39,987 nucleotides of DNA from Candidatus Gastranaerophilales bacterium (GCA_944326125.1 CALVCR010000126.1:1-39987), one strand, 5' to 3'. Numbered from the stretch's first letter, positions 1-9,682 are shown. Notes: generated by a model from the sequence alone, not told the origin. Numbers and translations: made by a program.

Positions 1-45
1 AATCTTCAAGGAGTTTTATTGAGTAATAATATTTTATCCGAATTC

Positions 46-1371
46 TTAATGTAAGAATCTGAACCAAATATAAACAGAACTCATAGCAAGTGCAATTAAC
101 GTAGTTAATACACCGTATTTGAGGTAGTACATGAATTTAATCGGATGACCGTCTCTTGCAGCTGTTTCTGAAACGATAACATTTGCAGCAGCACCAATAA
201 TGGTCATATTTCCGCCAAGACATGCACCCAGTGATAAGCACCACCAGAGCGGGTGAGTATATTCAGGCCCCATTAATTTTTGGATTTCAACAAGCATAGG
301 TGCCATTGTAGCAGTATAAGGAATGTTATCAATAACACCGGATAAAATACCTGATGCCCAGAGAATAATCATTGAAGTAGCTTCCTGAGAACCGTTAGTA
401 ACATTCAATAACCATTCTGACATAAGTTTGATACCGCCAGCATAATCCAAACCGCCGATAATAATGAATAAACCAATGAAGAAGAAGATTGTATTCCACT
501 CAACTTCCGCAAGAATTTTGGTAGGTTTTTCAAATAACAACAGGAATGCTGCACCTGCCATAGCAGTAACACTTGTTTGAATATGGGTTACATCATGAAG
601 TACAAAGCCAATAATAACAAGTACTAAAACGACAGCAGATCTAATCATTAACCATTTATCGGTAATTGTATGAGAGTTATCAATTTCTGCAACCTTTGCC
701 ATTTTTTCAGCAGTTGAAACAAGCTGCTTTCTGAAAATAAATGTAAGAACAGCAACGTTTACAACTAAAATTGCTGCAACAATTCCGGTTAACTCTTTTA
801 CAAATGCCATAAAAGATAATCCGGCGGCTGAACCGATAATGATGTTAGGAGGATCTCCGATTAATGTAGCCGTACCGCCTGTGTTTGATGCAATAATTTC
901 TGCAATCAAAAACGGAACAGGATTAATATCCAATTCTTTTGCAATTACAAAAGTTACAGGCATAATCAAGATAACTGTAGTAACGTTATCCAAAAATGCT
1001 GAAACAATAGCTGTAAATATAGCTAAAGAAAACATAATGAGTTTAGGTTTACCCTTTGTCATCTTCAACATTTCATTTGCCATCCAGTTAAACATACCGC
1101 TTTTGGTCGCAATACTTACAATAATCATCATTGAAACAAGTAAGAAAATCACGTTAAAATCAATGAAGTTAATAAAATATCCCGGATTCAAAGCACCGTT
1201 TGCCATCTGTTCTTGTCCGAGCAGACCTAAAAATAAAGTTACAACCGCACCTAAAAGAGCTATTGTAACTTTAGGAATTTTTTCCGTAGCTATGAATACA
1301 TAAGCTACAATGAGAATAGCTGCCGATACAGCAATAGCGTTTGACTGTACCAGACTCATAAAACTTTCCAT
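46..1371 (-). CDS. ArsB/NhaD-family membrane ion transporter (SLC13-like permease)
   Basis: Predicted 441-aa inner-membrane transporter with about eleven hydrophobic segments. Two hallmarks of the ArsB/NhaD/P-protein group are visible: the first-half motif FLDNVTTVILIMP and the IGDPPNIIIG loop. A second-half repeat carries VIDNIPYTATMAPM. Family members are Na+/H+ antiporters or oxyanion (arsenite, citrate) carriers, and the sequence does not decide between them. I chose the ATG at 1371 because the perfect Shine-Dalgarno GGAAGGAG lies just upstream. A longer in-frame reading to 1422 would put that Shine-Dalgarno inside the gene. It is divergent from the Omp85 operon, with about 165 bp between the starts. 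Confidence 0.87.
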   Translation of the reverse strand: MESFMSLVQSNAIAVSAAILIVAYVFIATEKIPKVTIALLGAVVTLFLGLLGQEQMANGALNPGYFINFIDFNVIFLLVSMMIIVSIATKSGMFNWMANEMLKMTKGKPKLIMFSLAIFTAIVSAFLDNVTTVILIMPVTFVIAKELDINPVPFLIAEIIASNTGGTATLIGDPPNIIIGSAAGLSFMAFVKELTGIVAAILVVNVAVLTFIFRKQLVSTAEKMAKVAEIDNSHTITDKWLMIRSAVVLVLVIIGFVLHDVTHIQTSVTAMAGAAFLLLFEKPTKILAEVEWNTIFFFIGLFIIIGGLDYAGGIKLMSEWLLNVTNGSQEATSMIILWASGILSGVIDNIPYTATMAPMLVEIQKLMGPEYTHPLWWCLSLGACLGGNMTIIGAAANVIVSETAARDGHPIKFMYYLKYGVLTTLIALAMSSVYIWFRFLH

Positions 1372-1479
1372 TTTTTCTCCTTCCGTTAAAATAAAACGAA
1401 TATAAATAATTGTATAAGTCAATATTATTACAAAAAAAATAAAAATGGCATGCTAATAGTGTATTTTTTGTAATTAATA

Positions 1480-1509
1480 TTGCCCACATTAGGATATTTG
1501 TGATAAAAT
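1480..1509 (+). promoter_or_regulatory. Promoter of the Omp85-to-DUF2997 operon
   Basis: A -35-like TTGCCC (1480-1485) is separated by 18 bp from TAAAAT (1504-1509), which is preceded by TGA to give an extended -10. Transcription should start near 1516, leaving a leader of about 20 nt before the TTG start at 1537. No other convincing promoter or terminator was seen before 10443, so this may serve the entire operon. Based on pattern only. Confidence 0.5.
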
Positions 1510-1536
1510 TTATACTATACACTTTGGAGTGGATAG

Positions 1537-3450
1537 TTGATTAGTCTGTCAGATTTATATAAAAAGTTAATAATCTTTACCTTGGCATTATTAGTTTTTA
1601 CAGTGCCTTCTGTTGCTTTTGCAGAAGATGATATGACTGATAAAGAAATAATGGAGGAAGCCGAATCTGCAGAGGTTCATGATTTTGAAACCAACACTGC
1701 TTATATTAATGATATTGAAATACTGGGAGCAAATATCATTAAACCTGAATATATTATTTCAAAAATGTCTCTTCAAAAAGGTGATTTGTATGACAAAGAT
1801 GCCATGCAGCAAGACTTAAAAACTATCTACAGACTGGGATATTTTACGGAGAGAATGAAAGCTATTCCTGTCAAAAATTCAAACGGAACAATATCCTTAA
1901 AAATTATCGTGGAAGAAAATATTCCTATAACAGACTTCACTATTGAAGGTAACACGGTGGTTTCTTCGGAAGAAATTATGCAGTACCTTCTGCCGCTCAA
2001 AGGCAAACCCCAAAACATATCTGCCATCAATTCCGCCATGGAAAAGATTAATGAATGCTACTACTCCAAAGGTTACATTCTTTCAAAAATCGACTCAATT
2101 TATGATGATCCGGACGGTACAATCAACCTGAATATTATGGAAGGTAAAATCAACAAGATTATTATTACCGGAAATGAAAAAACAAAAGAGTACGTAATTG
2201 AGCGTAACATTATGACAGAACCGGGTTCTGTGTACAATGAAAACCTTGTAAAGCAGGATCTTGTAAGACTATACTCCACTCAAGCTTTTAAAGATGTTAA
2301 CCGAACTATCGAAGTTTCGCAAGATGATCCGGATATGTTTGATGTAACTATTGACCTTAAAGAACAAAGAACCGCCGCAGTATCAGTCGGAGGGGGGCTT
2401 GATTCCGCAACAGGTGCATTCGGATCTCTGGGTATATCAGATAATAACTTCCGCGGAATGAACCAGAGAGTTTCTCTAACCGGATTGGTAGGTTCCGGTA
2501 TTTTAATGAGCGACTCATCTATTAAAAACCACATGAACTATCAGGCTGAATTAAGCTTTTTTGAACCGCACTTTTTGAATGCAGACAACTCATTAATGAG
2601 CAAAATTTATTTTAGAGATTTAGGAAGTTATCAGATTCCGCTTGCAATTGAAAGAAGAATCGGTATAGAAAGCACTATCGCCCACAGACTCAAGTTTAAT
2701 CCAAGAATGTCTACCACATTCACCGGCGGGGTTGAATATATTCATCTTTCAGAAGGTGACAGAAATTCAATTGAAAGATTGTATCAAAACCACGGGCTTG
2801 ATTTCGCTGAAAGAGAAAAACAGCTTGAAGGCGGTTTGTTCTTAAGATTTGCTCCGGGCTTTGCATATGATTCCAGAGATTCAGTAACCAATCCGCGTCA
2901 TGGGGCTTTGGCATCAGTCCGGTTTGAAGAAGCTTTCGGGCTTGACGGATTCGGAAAAACAAACGGACGTTTAATTGGTATGGCTAAGAAATTTATACCT
3001 ATTGCTAAAAAATCTTCTTTGACTTTTACAGCCAGAGGCGGTGTAAGAGTTCACGGAGACGATATGCCTGAAATTATGGCATTCAGACTCGGGGGACCAT
3101 ATACTATCAGAGGTTACAAAGTTAACGGTGTAGGTACCGGTACTTCATTTATTATGGGTTCAGCAGAACTTGCAACCCCTATACCTTTTGTAGACAGGCT
3201 TAAAATTAATTTCTTGCAGAACTTGAGACTGACCTTCTGGGTTGATGCCGGTCGTGTATTTGACCCTACAATATCAAGCGTTTTATATGACAGACCTATA
3301 CAGGCAATCACTGCCGGTGTCGGTTTGAAGATAAATATTCCTGGTGTCGGCCCACTCTCTGTTGACTATGGTTTCCCGCTTACAAATCCGGGACCGAACG
3401 GCTCACCTAACGGATACTTTACATTTGGTGTCGGTGACATGATGTACTAA
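1537..3450 (+). CDS. Outer-membrane protein assembly factor, Omp85/BamA family with three POTRA domains
   Basis: A 637-aa protein with a Sec signal peptide (hydrophobic core near residues 10-25, cleavage after AFA). Three POTRA-like repeats follow at roughly residues 54-130, 131-205 and 206-282, then a 16-strand-type beta barrel to the C terminus. The conserved L6-loop motif appears as TIRGY within GGPYTIRGYKVNG. The chain ends in an aromatic residue, typical for outer-membrane proteins. Omp85 proteins insert barrels into the outer membrane, and the three-POTRA plan matches cyanobacterial Omp85 better than five-POTRA proteobacterial BamA. The start is TTG: GGAG at 1526-1529 lies 7 nt before it, and no better ATG fits the signal peptide. 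It leads the operon, with OmpH next. TamA-like function cannot be excluded. Confidence 0.9.
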   Translation: MISLSDLYKKLIIFTLALLVFTVPSVAFAEDDMTDKEIMEEAESAEVHDFETNTAYINDIEILGANIIKPEYIISKMSLQKGDLYDKDAMQQDLKTIYRLGYFTERMKAIPVKNSNGTISLKIIVEENIPITDFTIEGNTVVSSEEIMQYLLPLKGKPQNISAINSAMEKINECYYSKGYILSKIDSIYDDPDGTINLNIMEGKINKIIITGNEKTKEYVIERNIMTEPGSVYNENLVKQDLVRLYSTQAFKDVNRTIEVSQDDPDMFDVTIDLKEQRTAAVSVGGGLDSATGAFGSLGISDNNFRGMNQRVSLTGLVGSGILMSDSSIKNHMNYQAELSFFEPHFLNADNSLMSKIYFRDLGSYQIPLAIERRIGIESTIAHRLKFNPRMSTTFTGGVEYIHLSEGDRNSIERLYQNHGLDFAEREKQLEGGLFLRFAPGFAYDSRDSVTNPRHGALASVRFEEAFGLDGFGKTNGRLIGMAKKFIPIAKKSSLTFTARGGVRVHGDDMPEIMAFRLGGPYTIRGYKVNGVGTGTSFIMGSAELATPIPFVDRLKINFLQNLRLTFWVDAGRVFDPTISSVLYDRPIQAITAGVGLKINIPGVGPLSVDYGFPLTNPGPNGSPNGYFTFGVGDMMY

Positions 3451-3476
3451 AATTATAATATAGGAGGTTTATTATT

Positions 3477-3923
3477 ATGAAAAAAATGAAACTCGGTCTG
3501 GTATTACTTGCTATTGTTGCAATGACAGGTATTGCAAATGCAGGAGGTATCGGATACATTGATTATGTGAAGGTAATTGACAATTTCGATTACGCACAAA
3601 AAGCAACAAAAGAAGTTGATGCAAAAGGCCTTGAAATGCAGCAATTCCTTGTTGACAAGGAAAAAGAATACAAGGCTCTTGATACACCTTTAAAGAAAAA
3701 ATCTTTTGAAGAAAAAGTTTCTCAGGAATTTAAGGCAAAAGAATCAGCTTACATAGCTTTAAAAACTAAAAGAGAACAAGAAGTTTATACAAAAATTAAA
3801 GACGCAGCTAAAGCTGTAATGGTAGAACAAAAACTTGATGCCGTTATGGATGTAAGAGGTGTATTTGTAGGCGGTATGGATATTACAGATCAGGTAATCA
3901 CAAAACTGAAAGGTACTAAGTAA
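3477..3923 (+). CDS. OmpH/Skp family periplasmic chaperone
   Basis: A 148-aa protein with a signal peptide ending ANA at about residue 22, followed by the typical IGYIDYVKVIDNF start of the OmpH fold. The middle is a long charged coiled coil (about residues 40-110). Skp-type trimers hold unfolded outer-membrane proteins in the periplasm and hand them to the Omp85 machine, which is encoded just upstream (26-bp gap). A TAGGAGG ribosome-binding site precedes the ATG. The length is slightly short for Skp but normal for OmpH relatives. The Omp85-OmpH pairing is a classical order. Confidence 0.85.
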   Translation: MKKMKLGLVLLAIVAMTGIANAGGIGYIDYVKVIDNFDYAQKATKEVDAKGLEMQQFLVDKEKEYKALDTPLKKKSFEEKVSQEFKAKESAYIALKTKREQEVYTKIKDAAKAVMVEQKLDAVMDVRGVFVGGMDITDQVITKLKGTK

Positions 3924-3925
3924 GA

Positions 3926-5254
3926 ATGAGAATTGTTGACCTTATCGATAAAAAAAAGCATGGATTTGCACATACAAAAGATGAAATCGATTTTATTATT
4001 GAATCTTTAATGAGCGGAAAAGCTCCGGACTATCAAATTTCAGCCTGGCTTATGGCAGTATATTTTAAAGGTCTGACCGAAGAAGAGACGGCATACTTAA
4101 CAGAAGCTATGATTGATTCAGGAGAAGTTATTGATTTCGGAGCACTTGCAGATTCAATTGTAGACAAACACTCTACAGGCGGAGTCGGAGATAAGGTCAC
4201 AATTACTCTTATACCGCTTCTAGCAGCAGCAGGAGTACCTGTTGCAAAGCTTTCCGGCAAAGGGCTAGGACACACCGGCGGAACAATTGATAAACTGGAA
4301 TCGATTCCAAACTTTAATACTAAGCTAACAATTAAAGAACTTATTGATCAGGTTAAGAAAATCAATGTGGCAATTGCATCCCAAACTCAAAACTTAACTC
4401 CTGCAGATGGTAAACTATACGCTCTGAGAGATGTAACAGCTACTGTTGACAGTATGCCGTTAATTGCATCATCTGTTGTATCCAAGAAAATAGCATCAGG
4501 GGCTAAAAACATAGTTCTGGATGTAAAATACGGATCCGGAGCTTTTATGAAAACACCGGAAGATGCGGTTGCATTATCTCAATTAATGGTTAATATAGGA
4601 AAAATCCTTAATAAAAATATTACTGCCGTAATTACTTCAATGGAAGAACCGTTAGGCAGGGCTGTCGGTAATGCGCTTGAAATAATTGAATCAATAGAAT
4701 TCTTAAAAGGTCACATAGAAGATGGTGATGTAGCTGATTTGACGTATTCTTTCGCTGCAATTGCACTGATGAAACTCGGGATGTACGATACAAAATCAGA
4801 AGCAAAAGAATTTTTAAAAGAACTTGTACACTCAGGTAAAGCTCTTGAAAAATTCAGAGAATTAATTGATGCTCAAGGCGGTAATTCAGGTGTAATATAT
4901 AATTACGATTTGTTTGCTCTTCCTGAATACAAAGTTGAATGCGAATCTAAAAAGAGCGGTTATGTACAGAACATTGACGCATACAAAATTGCATATGCCT
5001 GCAAAATTCTGGGCGCAGGAAGGGATAAAAAGACCGATCCTATAGATTACAGCGTCGGAATATATTTAAATAAGAAAAGCGGAGAGGCTGTAGAAAAAGG
5101 AGAAACTTTATATACCATATACTCAAATGATCCTGAAAAAACAAAAATTGCTCAACAGTATTGTGATGAAGCATTTTCCGTAAGTTATGAAAAAGTTTCT
5201 CACTCAAATTTGATTTACAAAATTGTTAAACCAAAAGAGGATGAAGATGTTTAA
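3926..5254 (+). CDS. pdp: Pyrimidine-nucleoside (thymidine) phosphorylase
   Basis: A 442-aa protein with the nucleoside-phosphorylase fold. It shows the phosphate-binding motif DKHSTGGVGDK (about residues 80-90) and GKGLGHTGGTIDKLE (111-125), followed by the C-terminal PYNP domain. It cleaves uridine, thymidine or deoxyuridine with phosphate to the base and (deoxy)ribose-1-phosphate for nucleoside salvage. The length equals the usual 430-440 aa. The ATG lies only 2 bp after the ompH stop with no clear ribosome-binding site, so translation is probably coupled. Its presence between the outer-membrane assembly genes and the FlhA-C/Ycf46 group is unexplained. I cannot tell DeoA from Pdp by specificity; the sequence is closer to the Gram-positive Pdp type. 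Confidence 0.93.
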   Translation: MRIVDLIDKKKHGFAHTKDEIDFIIESLMSGKAPDYQISAWLMAVYFKGLTEEETAYLTEAMIDSGEVIDFGALADSIVDKHSTGGVGDKVTITLIPLLAAAGVPVAKLSGKGLGHTGGTIDKLESIPNFNTKLTIKELIDQVKKINVAIASQTQNLTPADGKLYALRDVTATVDSMPLIASSVVSKKIASGAKNIVLDVKYGSGAFMKTPEDAVALSQLMVNIGKILNKNITAVITSMEEPLGRAVGNALEIIESIEFLKGHIEDGDVADLTYSFAAIALMKLGMYDTKSEAKEFLKELVHSGKALEKFRELIDAQGGNSGVIYNYDLFALPEYKVECESKKSGYVQNIDAYKIAYACKILGAGRDKKTDPIDYSVGIYLNKKSGEAVEKGETLYTIYSNDPEKTKIAQQYCDEAFSVSYEKVSHSNLIYKIVKPKEDEDV

Positions 5255-6713
5255 TAAAAAAATGCAATACGTTATAAAATCAGTACCGACAGATGATAAA
5301 CAGGCTTTGGAAGATCTTCTGAATGAAATGTCTGATTTGGGCTGGGACTTATATACCATGCACGAAGTCGAGACAGATACGTCTTTCGATTTTAACTGTA
5401 TTTTTATGAGAGAAAAGCAGGAAGAACAAGGTACAGATCTGGACGATATTGTAAATGTTACAAGCTTTAAATACAGAATGGAAAAAATGCTTGCAACACC
5501 TACAAATCCTTACGATTTATGCAAAGAAATTCAGTTAAAGATTTCTAATCAAAAAGACAGAATTAAGAGAATAAAATCACAACTGGAAAGTGATAATTTA
5601 TCAGGCGAAGATAAAAAACGATTAAATAATCAAATGTCAGATGAATTAAAGCAGCTTGACTCCTTAAAACAGGCGCTTGTGACTGAAATATCACCGGACA
5701 CAATGTATGCAGGAATTAAAGAAGAAAAATTTGTAGTAAATTTATCGGAAGAAATTCTTGAAGTTATATCAATGGAATATTCTGATAACCTGCTTGCGGA
5801 AACCGTTAAAGTAAGGCAAGAATTAACTGAGGAACTCGGATATGTAATCCCGCACATTCATTTCCACAACAGCGACGATTTAAACCAAAACGAATTTAAT
5901 ATAAAAATTCATGATATAGAAGTCTTCAGAACTGTTGTATTTCCGGGATATATTGCATACTTTAAAGATGATTTAAAAGGATATAAGGATGAAGAGGATG
6001 ATTACATTCTAACTGATGATATAACAGGGAAAAAACTTATCTGGATAAAAGAAGAAAAAGTTAAAGATTTCTGGGTTCACGGGATGAATGCAGTCGAATA
6101 TATAGGAAGAGCTGTCAAACACATTGCCGTCAGGGAAGTCTCTGATATTATGGACTACAACGATATTAATAAATACGTTGAAATTGTTCTGGAGAAAAAT
6201 TCATTTCTAGTAGACAACATTATTCCTGATTTCATAACAGCATCTGACTTAAAATATCTTTTAACTTGTCTTATCAGAGAAAAAGTTTCTGTTAAAAATA
6301 TAGTTTACCTGTTTGAAAAAATTAACGATTACGCTAACGAACCTACAAAAGAAGATTTGCTGGACAAGGTAAGATTAGCTTTTTCCAAACAAATAGTAAA
6401 AAGCCTTGCGATTGACGGAGAACTTAAGGTCATTGAACTTTCTGATGAAACATTAGAAAAAGTTTCAGGATTCTTCACTGAAGAGGAAGAAGAATCTATA
6501 ATAAGAATTGATGCAAAAGATGTTCAGGAAATTGCAGACAAGATTAATAAACTTGCAAAATCTAAGAAACTTGAAACACCTATCCTTGCAGTACCAATGG
6601 ATTTTAGGCATATGATGTTTGTAATATTGTCAGAATTTGTTCCTAATATAACGGTTCTGGCATCGGAAGAGCTGGTTTGCGATTGTAACATCAAATTTAT
6701 CGGAAAAGTGTAG
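5247..6713 (+). CDS. Soluble protein with isolated FlhA cytoplasmic domain (FHIPEP C-terminal region) and N-terminal DUF4177-like module
   Basis: A 488-aa protein without membrane segments. Residues 1-56 resemble the small DUF4177 fold (MQYVIKSVP, then GWDLYTMHEV). A charged helical linker follows (about 90-145). From about residue 160 to the end it follows the cytoplasmic part of FlhA: RQELTEELGYVIPHIH, NEFNIKIHDIEVFR, LLTCLIREKVSVKNIVYLFE, and the terminal PNITVLASEE. FlhA normally begins with eight transmembrane helices forming the flagellar export gate, and these are absent. No flagellar or type III gene lies in the window. The ATG at 5247 has AGAGG 6 nt upstream and overlaps the previous gene by 8 bp; the next gene overlaps its stop as TAGTG. 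The role is unknown; by analogy the domain could be a substrate-docking ring. Confidence 0.72.
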   Translation: MFNKKMQYVIKSVPTDDKQALEDLLNEMSDLGWDLYTMHEVETDTSFDFNCIFMREKQEEQGTDLDDIVNVTSFKYRMEKMLATPTNPYDLCKEIQLKISNQKDRIKRIKSQLESDNLSGEDKKRLNNQMSDELKQLDSLKQALVTEISPDTMYAGIKEEKFVVNLSEEILEVISMEYSDNLLAETVKVRQELTEELGYVIPHIHFHNSDDLNQNEFNIKIHDIEVFRTVVFPGYIAYFKDDLKGYKDEEDDYILTDDITGKKLIWIKEEKVKDFWVHGMNAVEYIGRAVKHIAVREVSDIMDYNDINKYVEIVLEKNSFLVDNIIPDFITASDLKYLLTCLIREKVSVKNIVYLFEKINDYANEPTKEDLLDKVRLAFSKQIVKSLAIDGELKVIELSDETLEKVSGFFTEEEEESIIRIDAKDVQEIADKINKLAKSKKLETPILAVPMDFRHMMFVILSEFVPNITVLASEELVCDCNIKFIGKV

Positions 6714-7441
6714 TGTTTTCTTTGAATGACATATTATATCTTATTTTATTAATAATACTGGGAGTTGTATCTGTTTTTGCAGATCGCGGCCGGTTCAGGT
6801 TTTTTACGCTTGATGGCCCTGATGATAAAGTGAGACGAAAAGCTGCTCTCCGGAAAGCAAAAATGTTCCTCCTGCCGTATAAAGATATTTGGAAAAATTT
6901 AACTCTTTCCAACAAATATTGTACTTTAAAGCTGAGAGCAGACGGTCAGACAATTGTGGGAAAAGAAAAGCCATTAAACAATTCTGTTCCGTATAGAACA
7001 TTTACTATCGTAGCATCTCATGTTCATGTAAATTCCGATCTCTGGAATATGTTTTGCAAATCTTTTTCACACCAAACTACGTATGACGGACTTGTGGAAT
7101 ATTGTAAAATTTTCAATACTACAATTTACGAAGATATCATTACTCCTCCTCAAAGCTCTGTTAAACAAGTTAATTCCGCACAACAAAACATCGTTAAAAC
7201 AGATATTAATAATTGTTCGGAAATAGAATTAACCGCCCTGCCGGGAATAAGTATTGTTATATCAAAAAAAATTATCAAAAAGCGTGAACAAATCGGCGGC
7301 TTTAAGTCTGTAGACGAGTTTTTAAAATTTATAAACCTTAAACCCAATATTACTAATAAACTAAAAGAAATGATAGTTGTAAGCAAAATGAAAGGTTCTT
7401 TAAAGGTTGAAAAATACAAAGAAAGAACCGTTGACTTATGA
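6713..7441 (+). CDS. Membrane-anchored protein with C-terminal ComEA-type helix-hairpin-helix domain
   Basis: A 242-aa protein. Residues 5-22 form one hydrophobic N-terminal anchor. A basic stretch follows, then a middle domain I do not recognise (about 45-140). A helix-hairpin-helix pair at about 160-222 contains TDINNCSEIELTALPGIS and GGFKSVDEFLKF, the pattern of the ComEA/competence DNA-binding repeat. In ComEA this element binds DNA, but similar HhH modules also occur as protein-interaction domains. The GTG start overlaps the preceding TAG by one base, and the stop overlaps the next ATG (ATGA), so the gene is firmly embedded in the operon. No other competence genes are nearby. Confidence 0.65.
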   Translation: MFSLNDILYLILLIILGVVSVFADRGRFRFFTLDGPDDKVRRKAALRKAKMFLLPYKDIWKNLTLSNKYCTLKLRADGQTIVGKEKPLNNSVPYRTFTIVASHVHVNSDLWNMFCKSFSHQTTYDGLVEYCKIFNTTIYEDIITPPQSSVKQVNSAQQNIVKTDINNCSEIELTALPGISIVISKKIIKKREQIGGFKSVDEFLKFINLKPNITNKLKEMIVVSKMKGSLKVEKYKERTVDL

Positions 7442-8028
7442 AACTGAGAGTTTTTAATATTTTAAAATCAACAAAAGTTGAAGGTCCGGGGAATCGATAT
7501 TGTATCTGGGTTCAAGGGTGTTCCCGTCATTGCAAGGGGTGTCAGGCTGCACATACATGGCCTCACGACGGAGGTGTTCTTTTAAACGTAAACGATATTA
7601 TTACGGATATTAAAAATCAGCAAGAAATTGAAGGTGTAACCTTTTTGGGAGGAGAGCCCTTTGAACAAGCTGAAGCTCTGGGAGTCCTTGCAAAAGCAGT
7701 GCAAGGGATAGGGCTAAGTGTCGTCTGCTTTACAGGGGGATATCTGGAAGGACTTAGAAAAGAAGAGAAAAATAAAATTCTCTTAGATAATATCGATTTG
7801 CTTATTGATGGGCCTTTTGAAATTGATAAACTGGATTACTCCCGGCCTTGGTGCGGTTCATCCAATCAAAGATACCATTTTTTTACTAACAGATATAACG
7901 AGGATATTTTTACAAAGTACCAAAACAAAGTCGAAATAAATATCTCCAAAAACGGACAGATATTTATGAACGGGATGGGAAATTTTGATAAAATACTCCA
8001 TCAAATTGATTTAACAAGTATGCTATAA
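7438..8028 (+). CDS. NrdG/PflA-like radical SAM activating protein (4Fe-4S single cluster)
   Basis: A 196-aa protein of the short radical-SAM activase type. Cysteines 28, 32 and 35 form the CX3CX2C motif (GCSRHCKGC) for the 4Fe-4S cluster that cleaves S-adenosylmethionine, and FLGGEPFEQ supplies the SAM-binding GGE motif. NrdG activates anaerobic ribonucleotide reductase by making a glycyl radical, but neither nrdD nor any glycyl-radical enzyme is in this operon. From memory, short activases of this kind recur beside Ycf46-like AAA proteins and DUF1257/DUF2997 genes, so this copy probably belongs to that group rather than to nucleotide reduction. It overlaps the upstream gene by 4 bp and lies 31 bp before the AAA gene. 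Confidence 0.85.
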   Translation: MKLRVFNILKSTKVEGPGNRYCIWVQGCSRHCKGCQAAHTWPHDGGVLLNVNDIITDIKNQQEIEGVTFLGGEPFEQAEALGVLAKAVQGIGLSVVCFTGGYLEGLRKEEKNKILLDNIDLLIDGPFEIDKLDYSRPWCGSSNQRYHFFTNRYNEDIFTKYQNKVEINISKNGQIFMNGMGNFDKILHQIDLTSML

Positions 8029-8059
8029 ATGGTATATTAACTTGAAAAAGAGGTATTAT

Positions 8060-9673
8060 ATGAGCATTTATAAATTATCGAATTTAATAAGGGCAAGATT
8101 TCCGCTCATTTATGTAACAACTTTTGAGGAAGACAGAGTAACAAAGTTTATTAAATCCATAGTTACAAGCGAGCAGCAAGTCAAATTTCCAAGAGAAGTA
8201 TTCACCTGGACTCAGACAGCAGGTTTATATAATGACTCTACAAAAAAAAGTATGCCTGATACGGAATCACCCTGTAAAATGCTTGATTTTATAAGGAAAT
8301 ACGATAAAGATTCCGTATTTATTATCTATGATTTTCATGTAAATTTCGGGGTAAAAAACAGAACACCGGACTACGGTATTATAAGAAAAATAAGAGATAT
8401 TATTCCGGATCTAAAACTAGGTGCCGTCAGAAAGACAATCTTCTTTATAGCACCGGAACTCGTTATTCCGGAATCTTTACAAAAGGAAATTACTATTTTT
8501 GACTTTCCGCTTCCTACTTTAGGGGATGTAAGAGAGAAGCTGGAAAGTATGTTATCTCAAAATAAAAATGTAAAAGCAGATTTAACGGAAGAGGATAAAG
8601 AAAAACTCTGCAAAGCTGCATTAGGATTAACTTTGCAGGAAGCAGAATCAGCCTTTGCACTTGCAATGGTCAATGACGGCACTATCAGCATAAAAGATCT
8701 GCCGGTAATTTTGGAAGAAAAAGTTCAGGTTATTAAAAAGACAGGTATTCTTGAATTTATAAAATCAGAATACTCAATAAAAGACATCGGCGGTTTAGAC
8801 AATCTAAAAAGCTGGCTCTTGAAAAGAAATAACTCCTGGTCAGAGCAGGCAAAAAGATATTGTATACCTGCGCCAAAAGGAGTTTTAGTAACCGGAGTTC
8901 CCGGCTGCGGTAAGAGTTTAACAGCTAAAGCAATGAGTACAATCTGGCAGCTTCCGCTTTTAAAACTTGATTTCGGAAAAGTATTCTCCGGTCTTGTCGG
9001 AAGCTCTGAAGAAAATATGAGACGAGCTCTTGCAACAGCTGAAGCAGTTGCACCTTCCATACTGTGGATTGATGAAATTGAAAAAGGCCTGAGCGGTCTG
9101 GGGTCAAACGGCGACAGCGGAGTTTCGACAAGAATATTTGGTCAATTCTTAACATGGATGCAGGAAAAAGAATCTCCGGTCTTTGTTATTGCCACAGCTA
9201 ATAACATAAGCCACCTTCCGCCGGAGCTTTTAAGAAAAGGTCGTTTTGATGAAATTTTCTTTGTTGATCTTCCCACTCTGAGTGAAAGAAAAGAGATTTT
9301 TAAACTTCACCTTGAAAAAAGATTAAAAGATAAAAATGTAGCAAGCGAAATAATAAAAGTTAAAGGTATTTTTAACGAACTTGCAAAAATGACAGAAGGG
9401 TTTATAGGTTCTGAAATAGAACAGGTCGTAGTTTCCGCATTGTGCGATGCATTTTTTGAAAACAGGCCTCTATTATTTGAAGACTTACAAAAAAATATTG
9501 CAACAACAGTTCCGCTTTCAATGACTCAAAAAGAACAAATCCTTGCTCTGAGAGAATGGGCAAACGTAAGAGCAGTTAGTGCAACAAAGACTTCCAGTCT
9601 CAAAACGTATTCAAAAGAAATAAATAATGAAGATGTCTCTGCAAGCAGAGGCGGCAGAACTTTAGATTTTTAG
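8060..9673 (+). CDS. Ycf46-family AAA+ ATPase
   Basis: A 537-aa protein. The N-terminal region (about 1-225) matches the Ycf46 pattern ([19 protein letters not shown], then [16 protein letters not shown]). A single AAA+ module follows: [18 protein letters not shown], Walker A GVPGCGKS (279-286), Walker B ILWIDEIE (334-341) and arginine-finger region RKGRFDE (392-398). Ycf46 is conserved in red-algal plastids and cyanobacteria; its substrate is unknown. All ATPase residues look intact, so it should be an active ring remodeller. I chose ATG 8060, which has AAAGAGG 6 nt upstream, over an upstream TTG at 8042. DUF1257- and DUF2997-like genes follow at once. Confidence 0.92.
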   Translation: MSIYKLSNLIRARFPLIYVTTFEEDRVTKFIKSIVTSEQQVKFPREVFTWTQTAGLYNDSTKKSMPDTESPCKMLDFIRKYDKDSVFIIYDFHVNFGVKNRTPDYGIIRKIRDIIPDLKLGAVRKTIFFIAPELVIPESLQKEITIFDFPLPTLGDVREKLESMLSQNKNVKADLTEEDKEKLCKAALGLTLQEAESAFALAMVNDGTISIKDLPVILEEKVQVIKKTGILEFIKSEYSIKDIGGLDNLKSWLLKRNNSWSEQAKRYCIPAPKGVLVTGVPGCGKSLTAKAMSTIWQLPLLKLDFGKVFSGLVGSSEENMRRALATAEAVAPSILWIDEIEKGLSGLGSNGDSGVSTRIFGQFLTWMQEKESPVFVIATANNISHLPPELLRKGRFDEIFFVDLPTLSERKEIFKLHLEKRLKDKNVASEIIKVKGIFNELAKMTEGFIGSEIEQVVVSALCDAFFENRPLLFEDLQKNIATTVPLSMTQKEQILALREWANVRAVSATKTSSLKTYSKEINNEDVSASRGGRTLDF

Positions 9674-9682
9674 GAGAAAAAT

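Noticed and set aside
839..1303. A 154-aa plus-strand frame opposite the ion transporter
   Set aside because: It mirrors hydrophobic codons of the transporter, a common artefact; no ribosome-binding site or promoter.
5247..6713. Reading the FHIPEP-type protein as evidence of a flagellum or type III secretion system
   Set aside because: The membrane part of FlhA is missing and no fliP, fliQ, fliR, flhB or structural gene is present in the window.
7438..8028. Calling the activase nrdG for anaerobic ribonucleotide reductase
   Set aside because: No nrdD is nearby, and the tight link to Ycf46/DUF1257/DUF2997 suggests a different role; kept as NrdG-like only.
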